From Paraburkholderia sp. FT54 (lineage in GTDB: Bacteria; Pseudomonadota; Gammaproteobacteria; Burkholderiales; Burkholderiaceae): a stretch of 64,000 nucleotides of DNA. A model generated the notes under the pieces. The model made no database searches. It was not told the DNA's origin and saw nothing but the letters and a program-made list of their open reading frames with translations. Location of the stretch: the NCBI RefSeq assembly GCF_031585635.1, contig NZ_CP134195.1, forward strand, positions 2,170,001-2,234,000, given 5' to 3'. Shown piece after piece: positions 27,204 to 37,457 of this stretch. Each line of letters opens with the position of its first letter. Position 1 is the stretch's first letter. The translations under genes and the position numbers were made by a program.

Positions 27204-28136
27204 TCACGCGGCGCGCGACAGCGCGCGACGCGCCTCGTGCGCGCCGCTGCGCACGGCGCGCCAGCGCGTCAGCTGCAGGCCGGCCCGCTTCGAGAGCAGC
27301 GCGAGCGCCGCATGCGTGAGACCCGGATAGACCCGCGTGCCGACCAGCGTCCACCACCACCACGCCGTTTCGCGGTGCAGCGGCGGCAACTGGTCGCGCA
27401 GGATCAGATGGAAATTGAACGCGGCGTTGCGCAAGGCGGCCATGGTTTGCGCGTCGCGCCGGTCGTCGTCGAAACGCTCGGCGGGAAAGTGATCGACCGC
27501 CACGCGCGGGTCGTACATCAGCTTCCAGCCGGCGTTCTTCACGGCGAGGCTGAAGGCCATGTCGTTGTGAACCTGCGCGCCGGCGCCGCGCAGACGCGCG
27601 TCGAAGCGGATGGTGCGCACCGCCTCGCGGCGGTAGCTCATATTCGCGCCCTTCAGAATGTCGACTTCGCGCGCGCCGCCCACGCCCAGATGATGATTGC
27701 CGATGATCTTGCCGTGTGCCGTGACCTTGCCCACCAGCGGCCGTTCGCCGTCCAGCACGCGGCCTTTCTCGTGCACCCAGTCGCGTCCGCCGAGCGCGCC
27801 GAGGCGTGCGTCGCCGGCGAAAGCGGCGGCGATGCGTTCGACCCAGTCGGCGTGCGGCGCGGCGTCGTCGTCGGTGATCGCGATCACGTCGCCGCGCGCC
27901 GCATCCAAGCCGCGATTCAGCGCCGCGACCTGGCCGGGCACTTCGACCAGCGCCACTGAGAGCGCCAGCGCGCCCGGCACGGCCGGATCGCGCAGACACG
28001 CGTGGGTCGCTTCGTCGTCGGCGCGCGCCACCACCACTACTTCGTCGGGCAGCCGCGACTGCCGTTGCAGCGCGGCGAGGCAGCGCGCCAGATCGGCCGG
28101 GCGGCGGTAAGTCGGAACCAGTACCGTCACTTTCAT
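27204..28136 (-). CDS. bceG: GT2 family glycosyltransferase (BceG-like)
   Basis: This 310-residue GT-A fold transferase of family 2 has VTVLVPTYRRPADLARCLAAL at the N-terminus. The DxD-type metal site ITDDDAAPHADWVE and the acceptor-side GANMSYRREAVRTIRFD follow. A short hydrophobic segment (ETAWWWWTLVGTRVYPGL) near residue 260 may bind the membrane. The ATG at 28136 follows an AGGA by nine bases and begins the conserved KVTVLVPTY strand, so it is preferred to the upstream in-frame ATG. It follows the autokinase gene by 61 bp. It probably elongates the repeat unit on the cytoplasmic face. Confidence 0.86.
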   Translation of the reverse strand: MKVTVLVPTYRRPADLARCLAALQRQSRLPDEVVVVARADDEATHACLRDPAVPGALALSVALVEVPGQVAALNRGLDAARGDVIAITDDDAAPHADWVERIAAAFAGDARLGALGGRDWVHEKGRVLDGERPLVGKVTAHGKIIGNHHLGVGGAREVDILKGANMSYRREAVRTIRFDARLRGAGAQVHNDMAFSLAVKNAGWKLMYDPRVAVDHFPAERFDDDRRDAQTMAALRNAAFNFHLILRDQLPPLHRETAWWWWTLVGTRVYPGLTHAALALLSKRAGLQLTRWRAVRSGAHEARRALSRAA

Positions 28137-28197
28137 CGAGATGTCCTTTTTAATCGTCGTTGCGCGAGGTTCGGAATGCATCCGCAAACTCGCCGCC

Positions 28198-30420
28198 TCA
28201 GGTGCTCAGATACTCCTGCACCGCCGCGTAGCCACGGTCGTAGCCGCCGCGCGAGCGGGCCGGCATGCCGTTGAAAATGCCGCCCTGCACATGCACGCCG
28301 GCCGCGCGCAGACGCTTCAACGCATCGTTGATCTCGCCTTCGCTGTGCACGCCCGAGCGCATCACGAAGAAGGTCGAACCGGCATACGCGCCGATGATCG
28401 ACGCATCGGTCACGGCCAGCACCGGCGGCGTGTCGATGATGATCACGTCATAGCGCTTGGCGAGGCCCTCGAGGTATTGCTGCAGGCGCGGCGACATCAG
28501 CAGTTCCGACGGATTCGGCGGACGGCGGCCGCACGAGATGAAGCTCAGGCCGTCGACCTGCGAGCTGCGGATCGCTTCTTCCAGCGAAATCTGGCCGCTC
28601 AGCAATTCGGACAGGCCGTTATCCGGCGCACCGCCCAGATAGCGTTCGAGCACGCCGCGGCGCATGTCGCCGTCGATCATCAGCACGCGCTTGCCGGAAT
28701 TCGCGAGCAGCACCGCCAGGTTCACCGTCAGGAAGCTCTTGCCGACGCCGGCCATCGGACCGGTCAGCATGACGATGCGGTTCTTCGCGTCGAGCAGCGT
28801 GAACTGCATGGAGGTGCGCAGGCTGCGCAGACTTTCGACCGTGACGTCCTTGGGCCGCGCATTGGCCAGCACCGAGCGCAGGCGTTCGCCGCCGCGCTGG
28901 AAGCTGGCTTCGAGCACGCCCTGCTCGGCGGAGAGCGGCACGAGGCCGAACACCGGCAGATGGAACGCACGTTCGATGTGATCGGGATCGTCGATACCCT
29001 TGAACATATTGCGGCGCAGGAACACGAAGCCGGTGCCCGCTATCAGCCCGAGAATCACCGCCGCCGACAGGATCAGCGCCTTCTTCGGCTTGACCGGCAC
29101 GCCCGGGCGCAGCGCGGCGTCGACGATATGCACGTTGCCGCCGGTGCCGGCCTTCTGCACGGACAGTTCCTGCACGCGGTTGAGCAGCAGCACGTAGATG
29201 TCTTCCGCCACCTTCGCGTCGCGCTGCAGCTGCACGGCCTTCACCTCGGTGGCGGGCAGATCGCGGAAGCGGTCGGCGTATTTGGCGCGTTGCGCCTGCA
29301 ACTCGGCCATCTGCTCACGCGCGGCCACGAGCATCGGATGGTCGTCGCCGTAACGCTCGGTGAGCTGCGCCATCTGCAGGCGCAAGCCGGCGATCTGCTG
29401 CTCGTACTGCACGCTGCCTTCGAGGTAGACCTTGGCCTCGTCGCTCGCGTTGATCGAGCCGGACTGGCGCTGATACGCGGTCAGGGCGGCCTCGGCGCGT
29501 TCGAGATCGGACTTCAGGCGCGGCTCCTCGCTCGTCAGGAAGTCGAGCATCTTGCTCGCGTCGGCCTGCTTGTTCAGCACGTGCTGGCGCACATACGACT
29601 GCGCCAGCGCGTTGGCGACCAGCGCGGCATGTTCAGGGCTCTTGTCTTCCAGCGAGATCTGGATCACGCCGGTCTGCTTGCCCTGCTCCTGCACCGTGAT
29701 GGCCGACTGGAACGCGGAGATCGCGTCGAGGTCGTTGGCGCGCATCACCGTGAATTCCTCGCCTGGCCGCGCGACCAGCTTGTTGACCATGATGGTCACG
29801 CCGCCACCCTGCTCCTGCTGGCCGACCTGGCCGTGCAGCAGCAGCGAGCCGTTTTCGGCGTACAGGTTGTAGTGCTGGTCGTCAATCGCCTTCATGGTCA
29901 GCTTCTGACCTTCGAGCGCGGGGATCACGTCGATCGAATCGACGTCGGCCTCTTCACCGCCCCATGCGTACGACGACAGCCCCAGCCACGGACGCGCCGG
30001 CTGACCCGGCGTCGCCATGCGCGCGGCGATGCTGCCCAGCAGCGGCAGCGTCTTCGGCGTGACGCTGAAGTTCAGCTTCAGCTGCTGGACGACCGGGCCG
30101 ACCACGCCGCGGCTCTTGATGATTTCGATCTCGGCGTCGGTCGGCAGCGAGGTCGAGCCGGTGGTGATCGCCGCGCCGGTCTGCGTCTGCGTGAGCGCCT
30201 GCGACGTGTTGTCCGATTGCTCGACCCGCACATGCGCATCGGCCGAATAGATCGGCTTGGCGAGAAAACAGTAGGCGCCGGCGATCCCGACGATCACGGC
30301 GGCGATGGCGATGAGCCACCAGATGTCGTCGAGGATCACCTGCACCAGTTGTCCGAGGACGACGTCCTCTTCTTCGGTCTTGATCGGACCGCCCATGTGT
30401 GGAGAGATTTGGTTGCTCAC
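28198..30420 (-). CDS. bceF: Polysaccharide co-polymerase and tyrosine autokinase (BceF-like)
   Basis: This 740-residue BY-kinase controls chain length and export. A Wzz-type periplasmic region lies between two membrane helices (about 33-55 and 447-466) and includes coiled-coil stretches. The cytoplasmic kinase follows with Walker A LTGPMAGVGKSFLTV (about 552-566), Walker A-prime VLMIDGDMRR and Walker B VIIIDTPPV (about 658-666). The C-terminal tail has only three Tyr (about 727, 731, 737), fewer than in E. coli Wzc. The start is GTG 30420 after GGAAG; the in-frame ATG upstream is not conserved. The partner phosphatase (BceD) and outer-membrane channel (BceE) are encoded just upstream. Confidence 0.93.
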   Translation of the reverse strand: MSNQISPHMGGPIKTEEEDVVLGQLVQVILDDIWWLIAIAAVIVGIAGAYCFLAKPIYSADAHVRVEQSDNTSQALTQTQTGAAITTGSTSLPTDAEIEIIKSRGVVGPVVQQLKLNFSVTPKTLPLLGSIAARMATPGQPARPWLGLSSYAWGGEEADVDSIDVIPALEGQKLTMKAIDDQHYNLYAENGSLLLHGQVGQQEQGGGVTIMVNKLVARPGEEFTVMRANDLDAISAFQSAITVQEQGKQTGVIQISLEDKSPEHAALVANALAQSYVRQHVLNKQADASKMLDFLTSEEPRLKSDLERAEAALTAYQRQSGSINASDEAKVYLEGSVQYEQQIAGLRLQMAQLTERYGDDHPMLVAAREQMAELQAQRAKYADRFRDLPATEVKAVQLQRDAKVAEDIYVLLLNRVQELSVQKAGTGGNVHIVDAALRPGVPVKPKKALILSAAVILGLIAGTGFVFLRRNMFKGIDDPDHIERAFHLPVFGLVPLSAEQGVLEASFQRGGERLRSVLANARPKDVTVESLRSLRTSMQFTLLDAKNRIVMLTGPMAGVGKSFLTVNLAVLLANSGKRVLMIDGDMRRGVLERYLGGAPDNGLSELLSGQISLEEAIRSSQVDGLSFISCGRRPPNPSELLMSPRLQQYLEGLAKRYDVIIIDTPPVLAVTDASIIGAYAGSTFFVMRSGVHSEGEINDALKRLRAAGVHVQGGIFNGMPARSRGGYDRGYAAVQEYLST

Positions 30421-30529
30421 AATTCGCTTCCCGTATCGGTTACAGCGGTATTTGCTTCGGTCCCGCGCCGCGTCGATCACGGACGGCGCGGCGCGGGCCT
30501 GACGACGGCTCAGATTGCGGCTGACACGA

Positions 30530-31759
30530 TCAGCGCGTCAGCTGTTTCAGGTAGAACAACGTCTGCACGGTCGGCAACACCTGCTGCAACACACGGTTGA
30601 AGGTGGTCGACGCGGCAGTGCCCACGTACACGACATCCAGCGGCTGCAGCTGGAACTGCGAGGACAGCATGATGGCGTCCGGCTGCGTCATGTCGAGGCG
30701 GTACACGTCCGGCGTGGTCGGGTGATCCTTCATGCCGCGCATCACGAAGATCTGGCGCGGATTGGCGTCGGTGTCGAGAATGCCGCCACCTTGCGTCAGC
30801 GCATCGGCGATCGTCATGCGACCTTTGATGATCGGCAACTGGATCGGCGTCTTCACTTCACCCATCACGAAGACGCGGCTGTCGGTGCGGTCCGGCACGT
30901 TGATCACGTCGCCGTTTTGCAGCATCACGTTCTGCGTGGTGTCGCCGCGATCGAGCATGCGGTCGGCGTCGAGTATGTAGAGTTTGTTGTTGCGCGTGAG
31001 ACGCACTCGCTGAATGTCTGCGTCCGAGTTCGTGCCGCCCGAGCGCGTGATCGCGTCGACCAGCGTGAGCGGCACGTCGCTCACCGCGAGCGGGCCCGGC
31101 GTCTTCACTTCGCCGGTCACCTGCACCTTCTGGCCGCGATACGACAGCACGCGCACGTCGACCTGCGGATTGCGGATATAGCGCACGAGGCCGGAGCTCA
31201 ACTGATCGCGCAACTCGCTGACGGTTTTGCCCGCGGCCCGAATACGGCCGACGAACGGGAAAAATATCGTGCCGTCGGCCGCGATGGTCTGGCCGTACGG
31301 ATCGGCTTGCCCCGGCAGCGCGGCCGTGTACGGCTGCTGCAAGGCGCCGCCGATCGACTGCGTGGTGTTGCCGCCGGCGGACAGCGTGCTGCCCTGCGGC
31401 GTAGTCAGTTCAGGGTGGTCCCACACGGTGATGCCGAGAATGTCCTGCGGCGAAAGTCGGTACACGTACTGCGACGGATCGCTCACGGTCGAGGTCGGCA
31501 GCACTTGCGTTTTCGCGGCGGCAGCCTGCGCCTGCGCGGTCACGACGGCGGCATCGATCACATGGACCGGATAGGTCTCGGCGGGTTGGCTATCGTGCTG
31601 GCCGTCGTCTTTCAGCCGGGACGTATCGAGGTAATTGCCAGGTGCGGTGGCGCAGGCCGACAGAAAAGACGTCAGCAAAAGCGTGGCGGCAAGATTCGAC
31701 TTGAAACCCGTCGACTTGCCATTCGCGAATGAGTGTGCAGCGAGTTTTTTCATCAGCAT
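30530..31759 (-). CDS. bceE: Outer-membrane polysaccharide export lipoprotein, Wza/OPX type (BceE-like)
   Basis: This lipoprotein of about 409 residues forms the outer-membrane channel for the polymer. The signal peptide ends in the lipobox LSAC|A. A Poly_export (PES) domain follows with YRLSPQDILGITVWDHPEL and DGTIFFPFVGRIRAAGKTV, then two SLBB-like repeats (VTGEVKTPGPLAV... and VMGEVKTPIQLPIIKGR...GGG). The gene overlaps bceD: the bceD stop lies within ATGCTGATGA. I place the start at ATG 31759; ATG 31753 and the longer ATG 31774 are alternatives. It is followed by the autokinase gene after 109 bp. Confidence 0.92.
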   Translation of the reverse strand: MLMKKLAAHSFANGKSTGFKSNLAATLLLTSFLSACATAPGNYLDTSRLKDDGQHDSQPAETYPVHVIDAAVVTAQAQAAAAKTQVLPTSTVSDPSQYVYRLSPQDILGITVWDHPELTTPQGSTLSAGGNTTQSIGGALQQPYTAALPGQADPYGQTIAADGTIFFPFVGRIRAAGKTVSELRDQLSSGLVRYIRNPQVDVRVLSYRGQKVQVTGEVKTPGPLAVSDVPLTLVDAITRSGGTNSDADIQRVRLTRNNKLYILDADRMLDRGDTTQNVMLQNGDVINVPDRTDSRVFVMGEVKTPIQLPIIKGRMTIADALTQGGGILDTDANPRQIFVMRGMKDHPTTPDVYRLDMTQPDAIMLSSQFQLQPLDVVYVGTAASTTFNRVLQQVLPTVQTLFYLKQLTR

Positions 31760-32208
31760 ATTTTCTTCAGCCATCCCATGACCAGATGTTCGATGAGCAC
31801 GAGACTCTCCCTATAAGCGGTTTCCGCACCGCCGTGCGGATCGGCGACGTCGGAATCCGCTTCCCACTTGCCGAGCGGATAGACCTTGCCGCGCGAGGCC
31901 GGGTCGAGCGCTTCGACGTCGCTCACCTGCGCGCGCTCGGTGACCAGCACCAGATCGGCGTCGCGCACGAGTTGCCGGTCGAGCCGCCGCGAGTAGTGGA
32001 TGCCGGAGGCCACGCCCTGCTCGGCGAGCAGGCGTTGCATGACCGGGTCCATGGCGTGGCCGTTCATCGCCCGCAAGCCCGCCGAATGAAACGCGATCGG
32101 CGCCGCCTGCGAACGCGGCGCCGCGCGTTGCCGCGCCTTGAACAGCATTTCAGCGGCGGGCGAACGGCACACGTTTGCATGGCAGACGATCAGTACGTTG
32201 GCGAACAT
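31753..32208 (-). CDS. bceD: Low-molecular-weight protein-tyrosine phosphatase (BceD-like)
   Basis: This 151-residue cytoplasmic phosphatase would remove phosphate from the tyrosine tail of BceF. The P-loop CHANVCRS (C-x5-R) begins at residue 10 (IVCHANVCRSPAAEML), and the general-acid Asp is in VADPHGGAETAYRES. GGAG lies seven bases before ATG 32208, which gives a standard LMW-PTP N-terminus; the longer upstream frame is not conserved. It lies 43 bp after bceC and overlaps bceE by a few bases, so phosphatase and export lipoprotein are likely coupled in translation. Confidence 0.93.
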   Translation of the reverse strand: MFANVLIVCHANVCRSPAAEMLFKARQRAAPRSQAAPIAFHSAGLRAMNGHAMDPVMQRLLAEQGVASGIHYSRRLDRQLVRDADLVLVTERAQVSDVEALDPASRGKVYPLGKWEADSDVADPHGGAETAYRESLVLIEHLVMGWLKKIC

Positions 32209-32251
32209 GGCGGGCTCCGTGATGAAGGCGTGTCGGTACGTTGGCGACGGA

Positions 32252-33703
32252 TCAGCGGCCGGCTTCGGCCGCGTCCAGTGCTGCTTGCGCCTGCGCATGC
32301 GGCAAGCCGCTCGTGCCGACCTTCGCCGGCGCGATGCGCAGCGCGTGCTGACGGCCGATCGCGTGATACTCGATACCGAGTTCGAGCAGCGCGTCGGGTT
32401 CGTACAGGTTGCGGCCGTCGAAAATCAGCGGCGTCTTGAGGATCCGTTTGAGCGAGTCGAAGTCCGGGCTCTTGAACACCTTCCATTCGGTGAGGATCAC
32501 CAGCGCGTCGGCGCCAACGGCCGCATCCATCTCTTCCTTCACGAACTCGAGGCGCGCGTGCTGTTGCGGCACGTCCTTCAGGTCCAGCGCGAACACGCGC
32601 TTCGATTCGTCGATGGCGACCGGGTCGTACGCTTTCACGCGCGCGCCGCGGCGCAGCAGTTCGGCGATCAGCGGACGGCTCGGCGCTTCGCGCATGTCGT
32701 CGGTGTTCGGCTTGAAGGCGAGGCCCCACACACCGAACGTGCGGTCCGACAGGTCTTCGCCCAGACGCGAGACGATCTTGTGCGCGAGTATTTTCTTCTG
32801 CGTGTCGTTGACCGCTTCGACCGCTTCGAGAATGCGCAGATTCGCCTTGTGATCGGCGGCCGTGCGGATCAGCGCCTGCACGTCCTTTGGAAAGCACGAG
32901 CCGCCATAACCGCAACCGGCATACAGGAAGTCGTAGCCGATGCGCGGATCGGAACCGATGCCGCGACGCACCGCCTCGATATCCGCGCCCACGCGGTCGG
33001 CCAGATTCGCGAGTTCGTTCATGTACGAAATGCGCGTGGCGAGCATGGCATTGGCCGCGTACTTGGTGAATTCGGCCGAGCGCACGTCCATGTACAGCGT
33101 GCGTTCGCGATTGCGGTTGAACGGCGCGTAGAGGCGCTTCATCAGGTCGCGCGCTTTTTCGCCGGGCACGTCCTCGTCGCAACCGAGCACGATGCGATCG
33201 GGGCGCGTGAAGTCTTCCACCGCCGCGCCTTCTTTCAGGAACTCGGGATTCGACACCACCGAGAACATATGAGCGGCGTTGCGCCCGGCCAGTTCGGCGG
33301 CGATCACTTCGCGCACGCGCGAGGCCGTGCCGACCGGCACCGTCGATTTGTCGACGATCACCTTGAAGCCCGTCATATGGCGGCCGATATTGCGCGCGGC
33401 GGCGAGCACATATTGCAGGTCGGCGGAGCCGTCTTCGTCGGACGGCGTGCCGACCGCGATGAACTGGATATCGCCATGCGCGACCGCGGCTTCGACGTCG
33501 GTCGAGAACTTCAGGCGGCCGGCCTTGCGATTGCGCGCGATGATCTCCTGCAGACCCGGTTCATGGATCGGCACGCCGCCGTTGTTGAGCACGTCGATCT
33601 TGCGCTGATCGACGTCGAGACAGAACACATCGTGGCCGATGTCGGCCAGACAAGCGCCCGTCACGAGGCCTACGTAGCCACTACCGATGATCGTCAGGTT
33701 CAT
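32252..33703 (-). CDS. bceC: UDP-glucose 6-dehydrogenase (BceC-like)
   Basis: This 483-residue NAD-dependent enzyme oxidises UDP-glucose to UDP-glucuronate for the exopolysaccharide, using the GalU product. The Rossmann start [22 protein letters not shown], the TVPVGTA strand, the catalytic Cys in [18 protein letters not shown], and the C-terminal [11 protein letters not shown] and DGRNLY are all present. The ATG at 33703 has AGGTG upstream and gives the usual family N-terminus. It follows bceB by 40 bp in the same operon. The C-terminal 35 residues ([11 protein letters not shown]...) are an extra polar tail. Confidence 0.95.
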   Translation of the reverse strand: MNLTIIGSGYVGLVTGACLADIGHDVFCLDVDQRKIDVLNNGGVPIHEPGLQEIIARNRKAGRLKFSTDVEAAVAHGDIQFIAVGTPSDEDGSADLQYVLAAARNIGRHMTGFKVIVDKSTVPVGTASRVREVIAAELAGRNAAHMFSVVSNPEFLKEGAAVEDFTRPDRIVLGCDEDVPGEKARDLMKRLYAPFNRNRERTLYMDVRSAEFTKYAANAMLATRISYMNELANLADRVGADIEAVRRGIGSDPRIGYDFLYAGCGYGGSCFPKDVQALIRTAADHKANLRILEAVEAVNDTQKKILAHKIVSRLGEDLSDRTFGVWGLAFKPNTDDMREAPSRPLIAELLRRGARVKAYDPVAIDESKRVFALDLKDVPQQHARLEFVKEEMDAAVGADALVILTEWKVFKSPDFDSLKRILKTPLIFDGRNLYEPDALLELGIEYHAIGRQHALRIAPAKVGTSGLPHAQAQAALDAAEAGR

Positions 33704-33743
33704 GTATTGCACCTCGCAGAATTGAGTTGATTGGGGAATGAGC

Positions 33744-35141
33744 TTAGTAAGCGTTGCTGCCCACGAAACCCTTCCACAGCGTCAGCACGACGATCTTGAT
33801 GTCGAGCCAGAAGGTCCAGTGCTGCATGTAGTACAGATCGAGCTTGACGCGGCCCATCATCTTTTCGATGCGGTCGGTTTCGCCGCGATAGCCGTTGATC
33901 TGCGCCCACCCGGTGATGCCCGGCTTGATCCGGTAGCGGTGCATGTAGCCCTTCACCAGATCCTTGTAGATGTCGTCGTGTTCGAGCGCATGCGGACGCG
34001 GGCCGACCACCGACATCTCGCCGCGCAGCACATTGATGAACTGCGGCAACTCGTCGAGACTGGTGCGCCGCAGGAACGCGCCGACCGCGGTGATGCGCGG
34101 ATCGCGCCGCGTGGCCTGGGTGATCTTGCCGGCCTCTTCCTTGTGCATCCTCATCGAGCGGAATTTGTAGATCTCGAACTGATTGCCGTCGATGCCCTTG
34201 CGTTTTTGCCGGAAGAACACGGGGCCCGGCGAATTCACCTTCACGGCGGCGGCGATCACCAGCATCACCGGCGCGAGCGCGGTCAACGCGGCCAGCGCGA
34301 ACAGGCGATCGAACACGCGTTTGGGCAGCACGCGCAGATCGGTGATCGGCGAGGCGGCCAGATTGATTGCCGGCACGCCGAGCAGATCGACCATCGGCTG
34401 ATTGAAGAGCGTCAGGCTGCGCACGTCCGGAATGAAGCGGATGTTCACGAAGTCGTTGCGCAGGTCCATCACGAAGCGGTGGATCGCCTTCTCCTTCGAG
34501 ATCGGCAGCGCCAGCCACAGTTCGCGGATCGCGCGCTGGCGCACGAGGTGCAGCAAGCGTTGATAGTCGCGCTCGACCGGCACGCCTTCGATCGCCTCGC
34601 CGGCGTCCGGGTCTTCGTAGTGATTGATCGTGCTGTCTTCATCGAACACCACGACCGGCGAGAAGCCCGCGTCCGGACGGCTGCGCATCTGCTGGATCAG
34701 AAAGCGCCCATACGGCGCGCCGCCGACGATCGCCACCGCGCGTTGATTGAAGCCTTCGCGGCGCAGCCCGCGCAGAATCGAATAGACGATCACCTTGGTG
34801 ACGATCAGCAGCACGATCGTGGCCACCGCCCAATAGACGAGCCACAGCCGCGACAGGCTGTCCGAGCGGTGCAGGCTGAAGCTGATCAGCACGCCGGTGA
34901 CTTCCACCAGCAGCCAGCCGCCCGCCACACGGCACAGCAGGTCGTAGAGCGGCTTGCCGCGCCACGACTGATAGATCCCGAGCGCCGGGAAAAACACCAC
35001 TACCAGCAGGCAGTCGAACGCGAGCGACACGCTTTGCATATCGTCCAGCCACACGACTTTCCCGCTGTGCACGGCCGCCGCGATGGCGGCGCCGAGCGCG
35101 ACCATTGCGATGTCGATGATTCTCGATAGAACGCTCAGCAT
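33744..35141 (-). CDS. bceB: Undecaprenyl-phosphate glucose phosphotransferase, priming enzyme (BceB-like)
   Basis: This 465-residue polyisoprenyl-phosphate hexose-1-phosphate transferase starts the repeat unit by moving glucose-1-phosphate from UDP-glucose to undecaprenyl phosphate. Four or five N-terminal membrane helices are followed by a CoA-binding-like region ([18 protein letters not shown]). The C-terminal catalytic domain begins with [19 protein letters not shown] and shows [49 protein letters not shown] and NGYRGET. It is the first gene of the long leftward operon and is divergent from bceA across 633 bp. Confidence 0.94.
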   Translation of the reverse strand: MLSVLSRIIDIAMVALGAAIAAAVHSGKVVWLDDMQSVSLAFDCLLVVVFFPALGIYQSWRGKPLYDLLCRVAGGWLLVEVTGVLISFSLHRSDSLSRLWLVYWAVATIVLLIVTKVIVYSILRGLRREGFNQRAVAIVGGAPYGRFLIQQMRSRPDAGFSPVVVFDEDSTINHYEDPDAGEAIEGVPVERDYQRLLHLVRQRAIRELWLALPISKEKAIHRFVMDLRNDFVNIRFIPDVRSLTLFNQPMVDLLGVPAINLAASPITDLRVLPKRVFDRLFALAALTALAPVMLVIAAAVKVNSPGPVFFRQKRKGIDGNQFEIYKFRSMRMHKEEAGKITQATRRDPRITAVGAFLRRTSLDELPQFINVLRGEMSVVGPRPHALEHDDIYKDLVKGYMHRYRIKPGITGWAQINGYRGETDRIEKMMGRVKLDLYYMQHWTFWLDIKIVVLTLWKGFVGSNAY

Positions 35142-35774
35142 GCGCTGCCCCTCAGTTCGTCAGTCAAGTGCCATCCGTTGGTTAGTTGAAATCCAGTCCG
35201 GCGACGGGACGCACAACGCCGGTAACCGCGTCATGCAAATCCATGCGCGACGCGACACTGTTTGAACCGGTGCTAATTGCCCTACTGTTTCCCGCTCGAA
35301 AAACCTGCCTGAACAGCCGAATTGGGAAACCGTGTCGGAATGAGTGAATACCCTTGTACAGGTATAGATAAAGCGATATTAAAATTCCCGTTGCAAGACC
35401 ACAAAATATCTCAAATTGTATCGGTCAATGTTTCGGCATTTTTTCTGAATTTTGTTCGGCAATTGTTACCGAACCGGGCGTTTGATAGACGTCTCTCAAG
35501 CCTTTATGTAAGCCAATCTGGTGCTTTTCGAGTGTTTTCCTACGAAACTTACGCGACGCCTTCCGTTATCATTCTGAGGCATGCGGGGCGATAAAAAATG
35601 CTGCTGGATTTTTTTCGCGTAATTTTTCTTTTTAAAAAATTAGCCGAACATTTTTTCTTCACGAAACGGATAATTTTATTAGGCGTTTTATATAGTTTCT
35701 ATTTAACGCGCTTTTATTGATTCCTGAGTTCGTGATAAAACTCGACGCATTCACCCAGCCTCGAGGAGTCCATC
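35142..35774. promoter_or_regulatory. Divergent regulatory region between bceB and bceA
   Basis: This 633-bp gap feeds both the ten-gene bceB-bceK operon (minus) and bceA (plus). The part from about 35380 to 35720 is strongly AT-rich, including ATTTTATTAGGCGTTTTATA near 35670-35690. That fits a site for H-NS-like silencing and complex control. I found no clear JUMPstart/ops element, no gene and no unambiguous promoter hexamers. Confidence 0.5.
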
Positions 35775-37340
35775 ATGACAGCTCCGGTTACGGCCACGCC
35801 TGCCGACACCCGGTCCACGCAAGTCAAGTCCCTGAACGTCAAGCTCAAGGTTCATCCCGTGATTCTGGCGGGCGGCTCCGGCACGCGGTTGTGGCCAATG
35901 TCGCGCGAACAGCACCCGAAGCAGTTGATCGGCCTGCTCGGCGACGATTCGCTATTGCAATCCACCACCCGCCGTCTCGACGGACTCGAGGCCGGCTATC
36001 CGCTTACCGGGCAACTCGTCGTGGTGGCCAATGAAGAACAGCGCTTCACCACCGCCGAACAATTGCGCACGAGCGGCAAGCCGACCCGGCTGATTCTCGA
36101 ACCCGCCGGCCGCGATACGGCGCCGGCGCTCACCGTGGCCGCCCTTTCGGTCGCCGCGCAGGACGAAGACGGCATCATGGTCGTGATGCCCGCCGATCAC
36201 GCAGTCACGGACATCGACGGATTTCACGCGGCAGTGGCTGCCGGCGTACAGCACGCGGCGGCCGGTCATATCGTCACGATGGGTATCGTGCCGACCCGCG
36301 CGGAAACGGGCTACGGCTACATTCGCATCGGCGCGGCGCTTGGTGCGACGCCTGGCATGACTAATGACACGCAAGACGCCGACGCGGAAACACCCGGCAA
36401 GATCGGCGCGCACAAGCTCGATCGTTTCGTCGAAAAGCCGCATCTGGAGCTGGCGCAGCGTTATATCGAATCGAAGGAATACTGGTGGAATAGCGGCATC
36501 TTCATCATGCGCGCGTCGACCTGGCTGAAGGCGATCCGCCATTTCCAGCCGGCCATTTACGAAGCCTGCGAGGCGTCCTTCGTGGGCGGCAAGGCGGACG
36601 GCGACTTCTTCCGTCTGCAACGCGACGCGTTCAGCGCCTCGCCGTCGAATTCGATCGACTACGCGGTGATGGAGCAGCTCGGCAATGATCAGAGCGCGGC
36701 CACGGGCGTGGTCATACCGTTGCAGGCGGGCTGGTCCGACGTGGGTTCGTGGGACGCGATCTGGGACATCTCGGATAAGGACGCCGATCAGAACGTGGGA
36801 CGCGGGCGCGTGATGTTCGAAGGCGCGGCCTCGACCTTTGCGCATTCGGAAGGACGCCTGATCGCCTGCGTGGGTACGCATGATCTCGTGGTGGTGGAAA
36901 CGGCCGACGCCATTCTGGTGGCCGACAAGTCGCGCGTGCAGGACGTCAAGAAGATCGTGGGCCGGATTCGCAACGACGGCGGGCTGGAAGCGGCCAACCA
37001 TCGCAAGGTGCATCGTCCGTGGGGCAATTACGATTCCGTCGACACTGGCGAGCGCTTCCAGGTCAAACGGATCGTGGTGAAACCGGGTGCGCGGCTCTCG
37101 CTGCAAATGCATCATCACCGCGCCGAACATTGGATCGTCGTGCGCGGCACGGCGCTCGTCACGCGCGGTGAAGAGCGCTTTATCGTCTCCGAAAACGAAT
37201 CGGCCTATATTCCGCTGGGCGTCACCCACCGTCTCGAGAACCCGGGCAAGATGCCGCTCGAAATGATCGAGGTGCAGTCCGGGTCGTATCTCGGTGAAGA
37301 CGATATCGTGCGCTTCGACGACACTTACGGACGTCAGTAA
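35775..37340 (+). CDS. bceA: Mannose-1-phosphate guanylyltransferase / mannose-6-phosphate isomerase (BceA-like)
   Basis: This 521-residue bifunctional type II PMI/GMP enzyme makes GDP-mannose, which feeds mannose and (through Gmd) rhamnose. The N-terminal GMP domain has ILAGGSGTRLWPMSREQHPKQL and FVEKPHLELAQRYI, with DYAVMEQ further on. The C-terminal cupin isomerase domain has RPWGNYDSVDTG and the zinc-binding SLQMHHHRAEHWIVV. A GAGGAG ribosome site precedes ATG 35775. A short family-specific N-terminal extension of about 25 residues comes before the fold. It is the only bce-I gene on the plus strand. Confidence 0.95.
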   Translation: MTAPVTATPADTRSTQVKSLNVKLKVHPVILAGGSGTRLWPMSREQHPKQLIGLLGDDSLLQSTTRRLDGLEAGYPLTGQLVVVANEEQRFTTAEQLRTSGKPTRLILEPAGRDTAPALTVAALSVAAQDEDGIMVVMPADHAVTDIDGFHAAVAAGVQHAAAGHIVTMGIVPTRAETGYGYIRIGAALGATPGMTNDTQDADAETPGKIGAHKLDRFVEKPHLELAQRYIESKEYWWNSGIFIMRASTWLKAIRHFQPAIYEACEASFVGGKADGDFFRLQRDAFSASPSNSIDYAVMEQLGNDQSAATGVVIPLQAGWSDVGSWDAIWDISDKDADQNVGRGRVMFEGAASTFAHSEGRLIACVGTHDLVVVETADAILVADKSRVQDVKKIVGRIRNDGGLEAANHRKVHRPWGNYDSVDTGERFQVKRIVVKPGARLSLQMHHHRAEHWIVVRGTALVTRGEERFIVSENESAYIPLGVTHRLENPGKMPLEMIEVQSGSYLGEDDIVRFDDTYGRQ

Positions 37341-37457
37341 CGCGCGTGGGTCAGGGGCGTCGGCGAACGGCGTCCTTCTGACAACACCAGTGAATCACTA
37401 CGAATGAAGCGGGAGTCTGCGGCGGTTGCTCCTACCGGCCGCGGGGTACTGCTGTGC

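Noticed and set aside
25415..27319. A 634-codon plus-strand frame opposite bceI and bceH
   Set aside because: It is antisense to two operon genes and low-complexity in composition.
28141..30600. An 819-codon plus-strand frame opposite bceF
   Set aside because: It mirrors the autokinase codons, has no ribosome site and has no recognisable domain.
35142..35774. A JUMPstart/ops element ahead of the bceB operon
   Set aside because: No GGCGGTAG core was found on either strand in a suitable place.
37354..37375. A weak stem after bceA
   Set aside because: Pairing depends on several G-T wobbles and no clear T-run follows.
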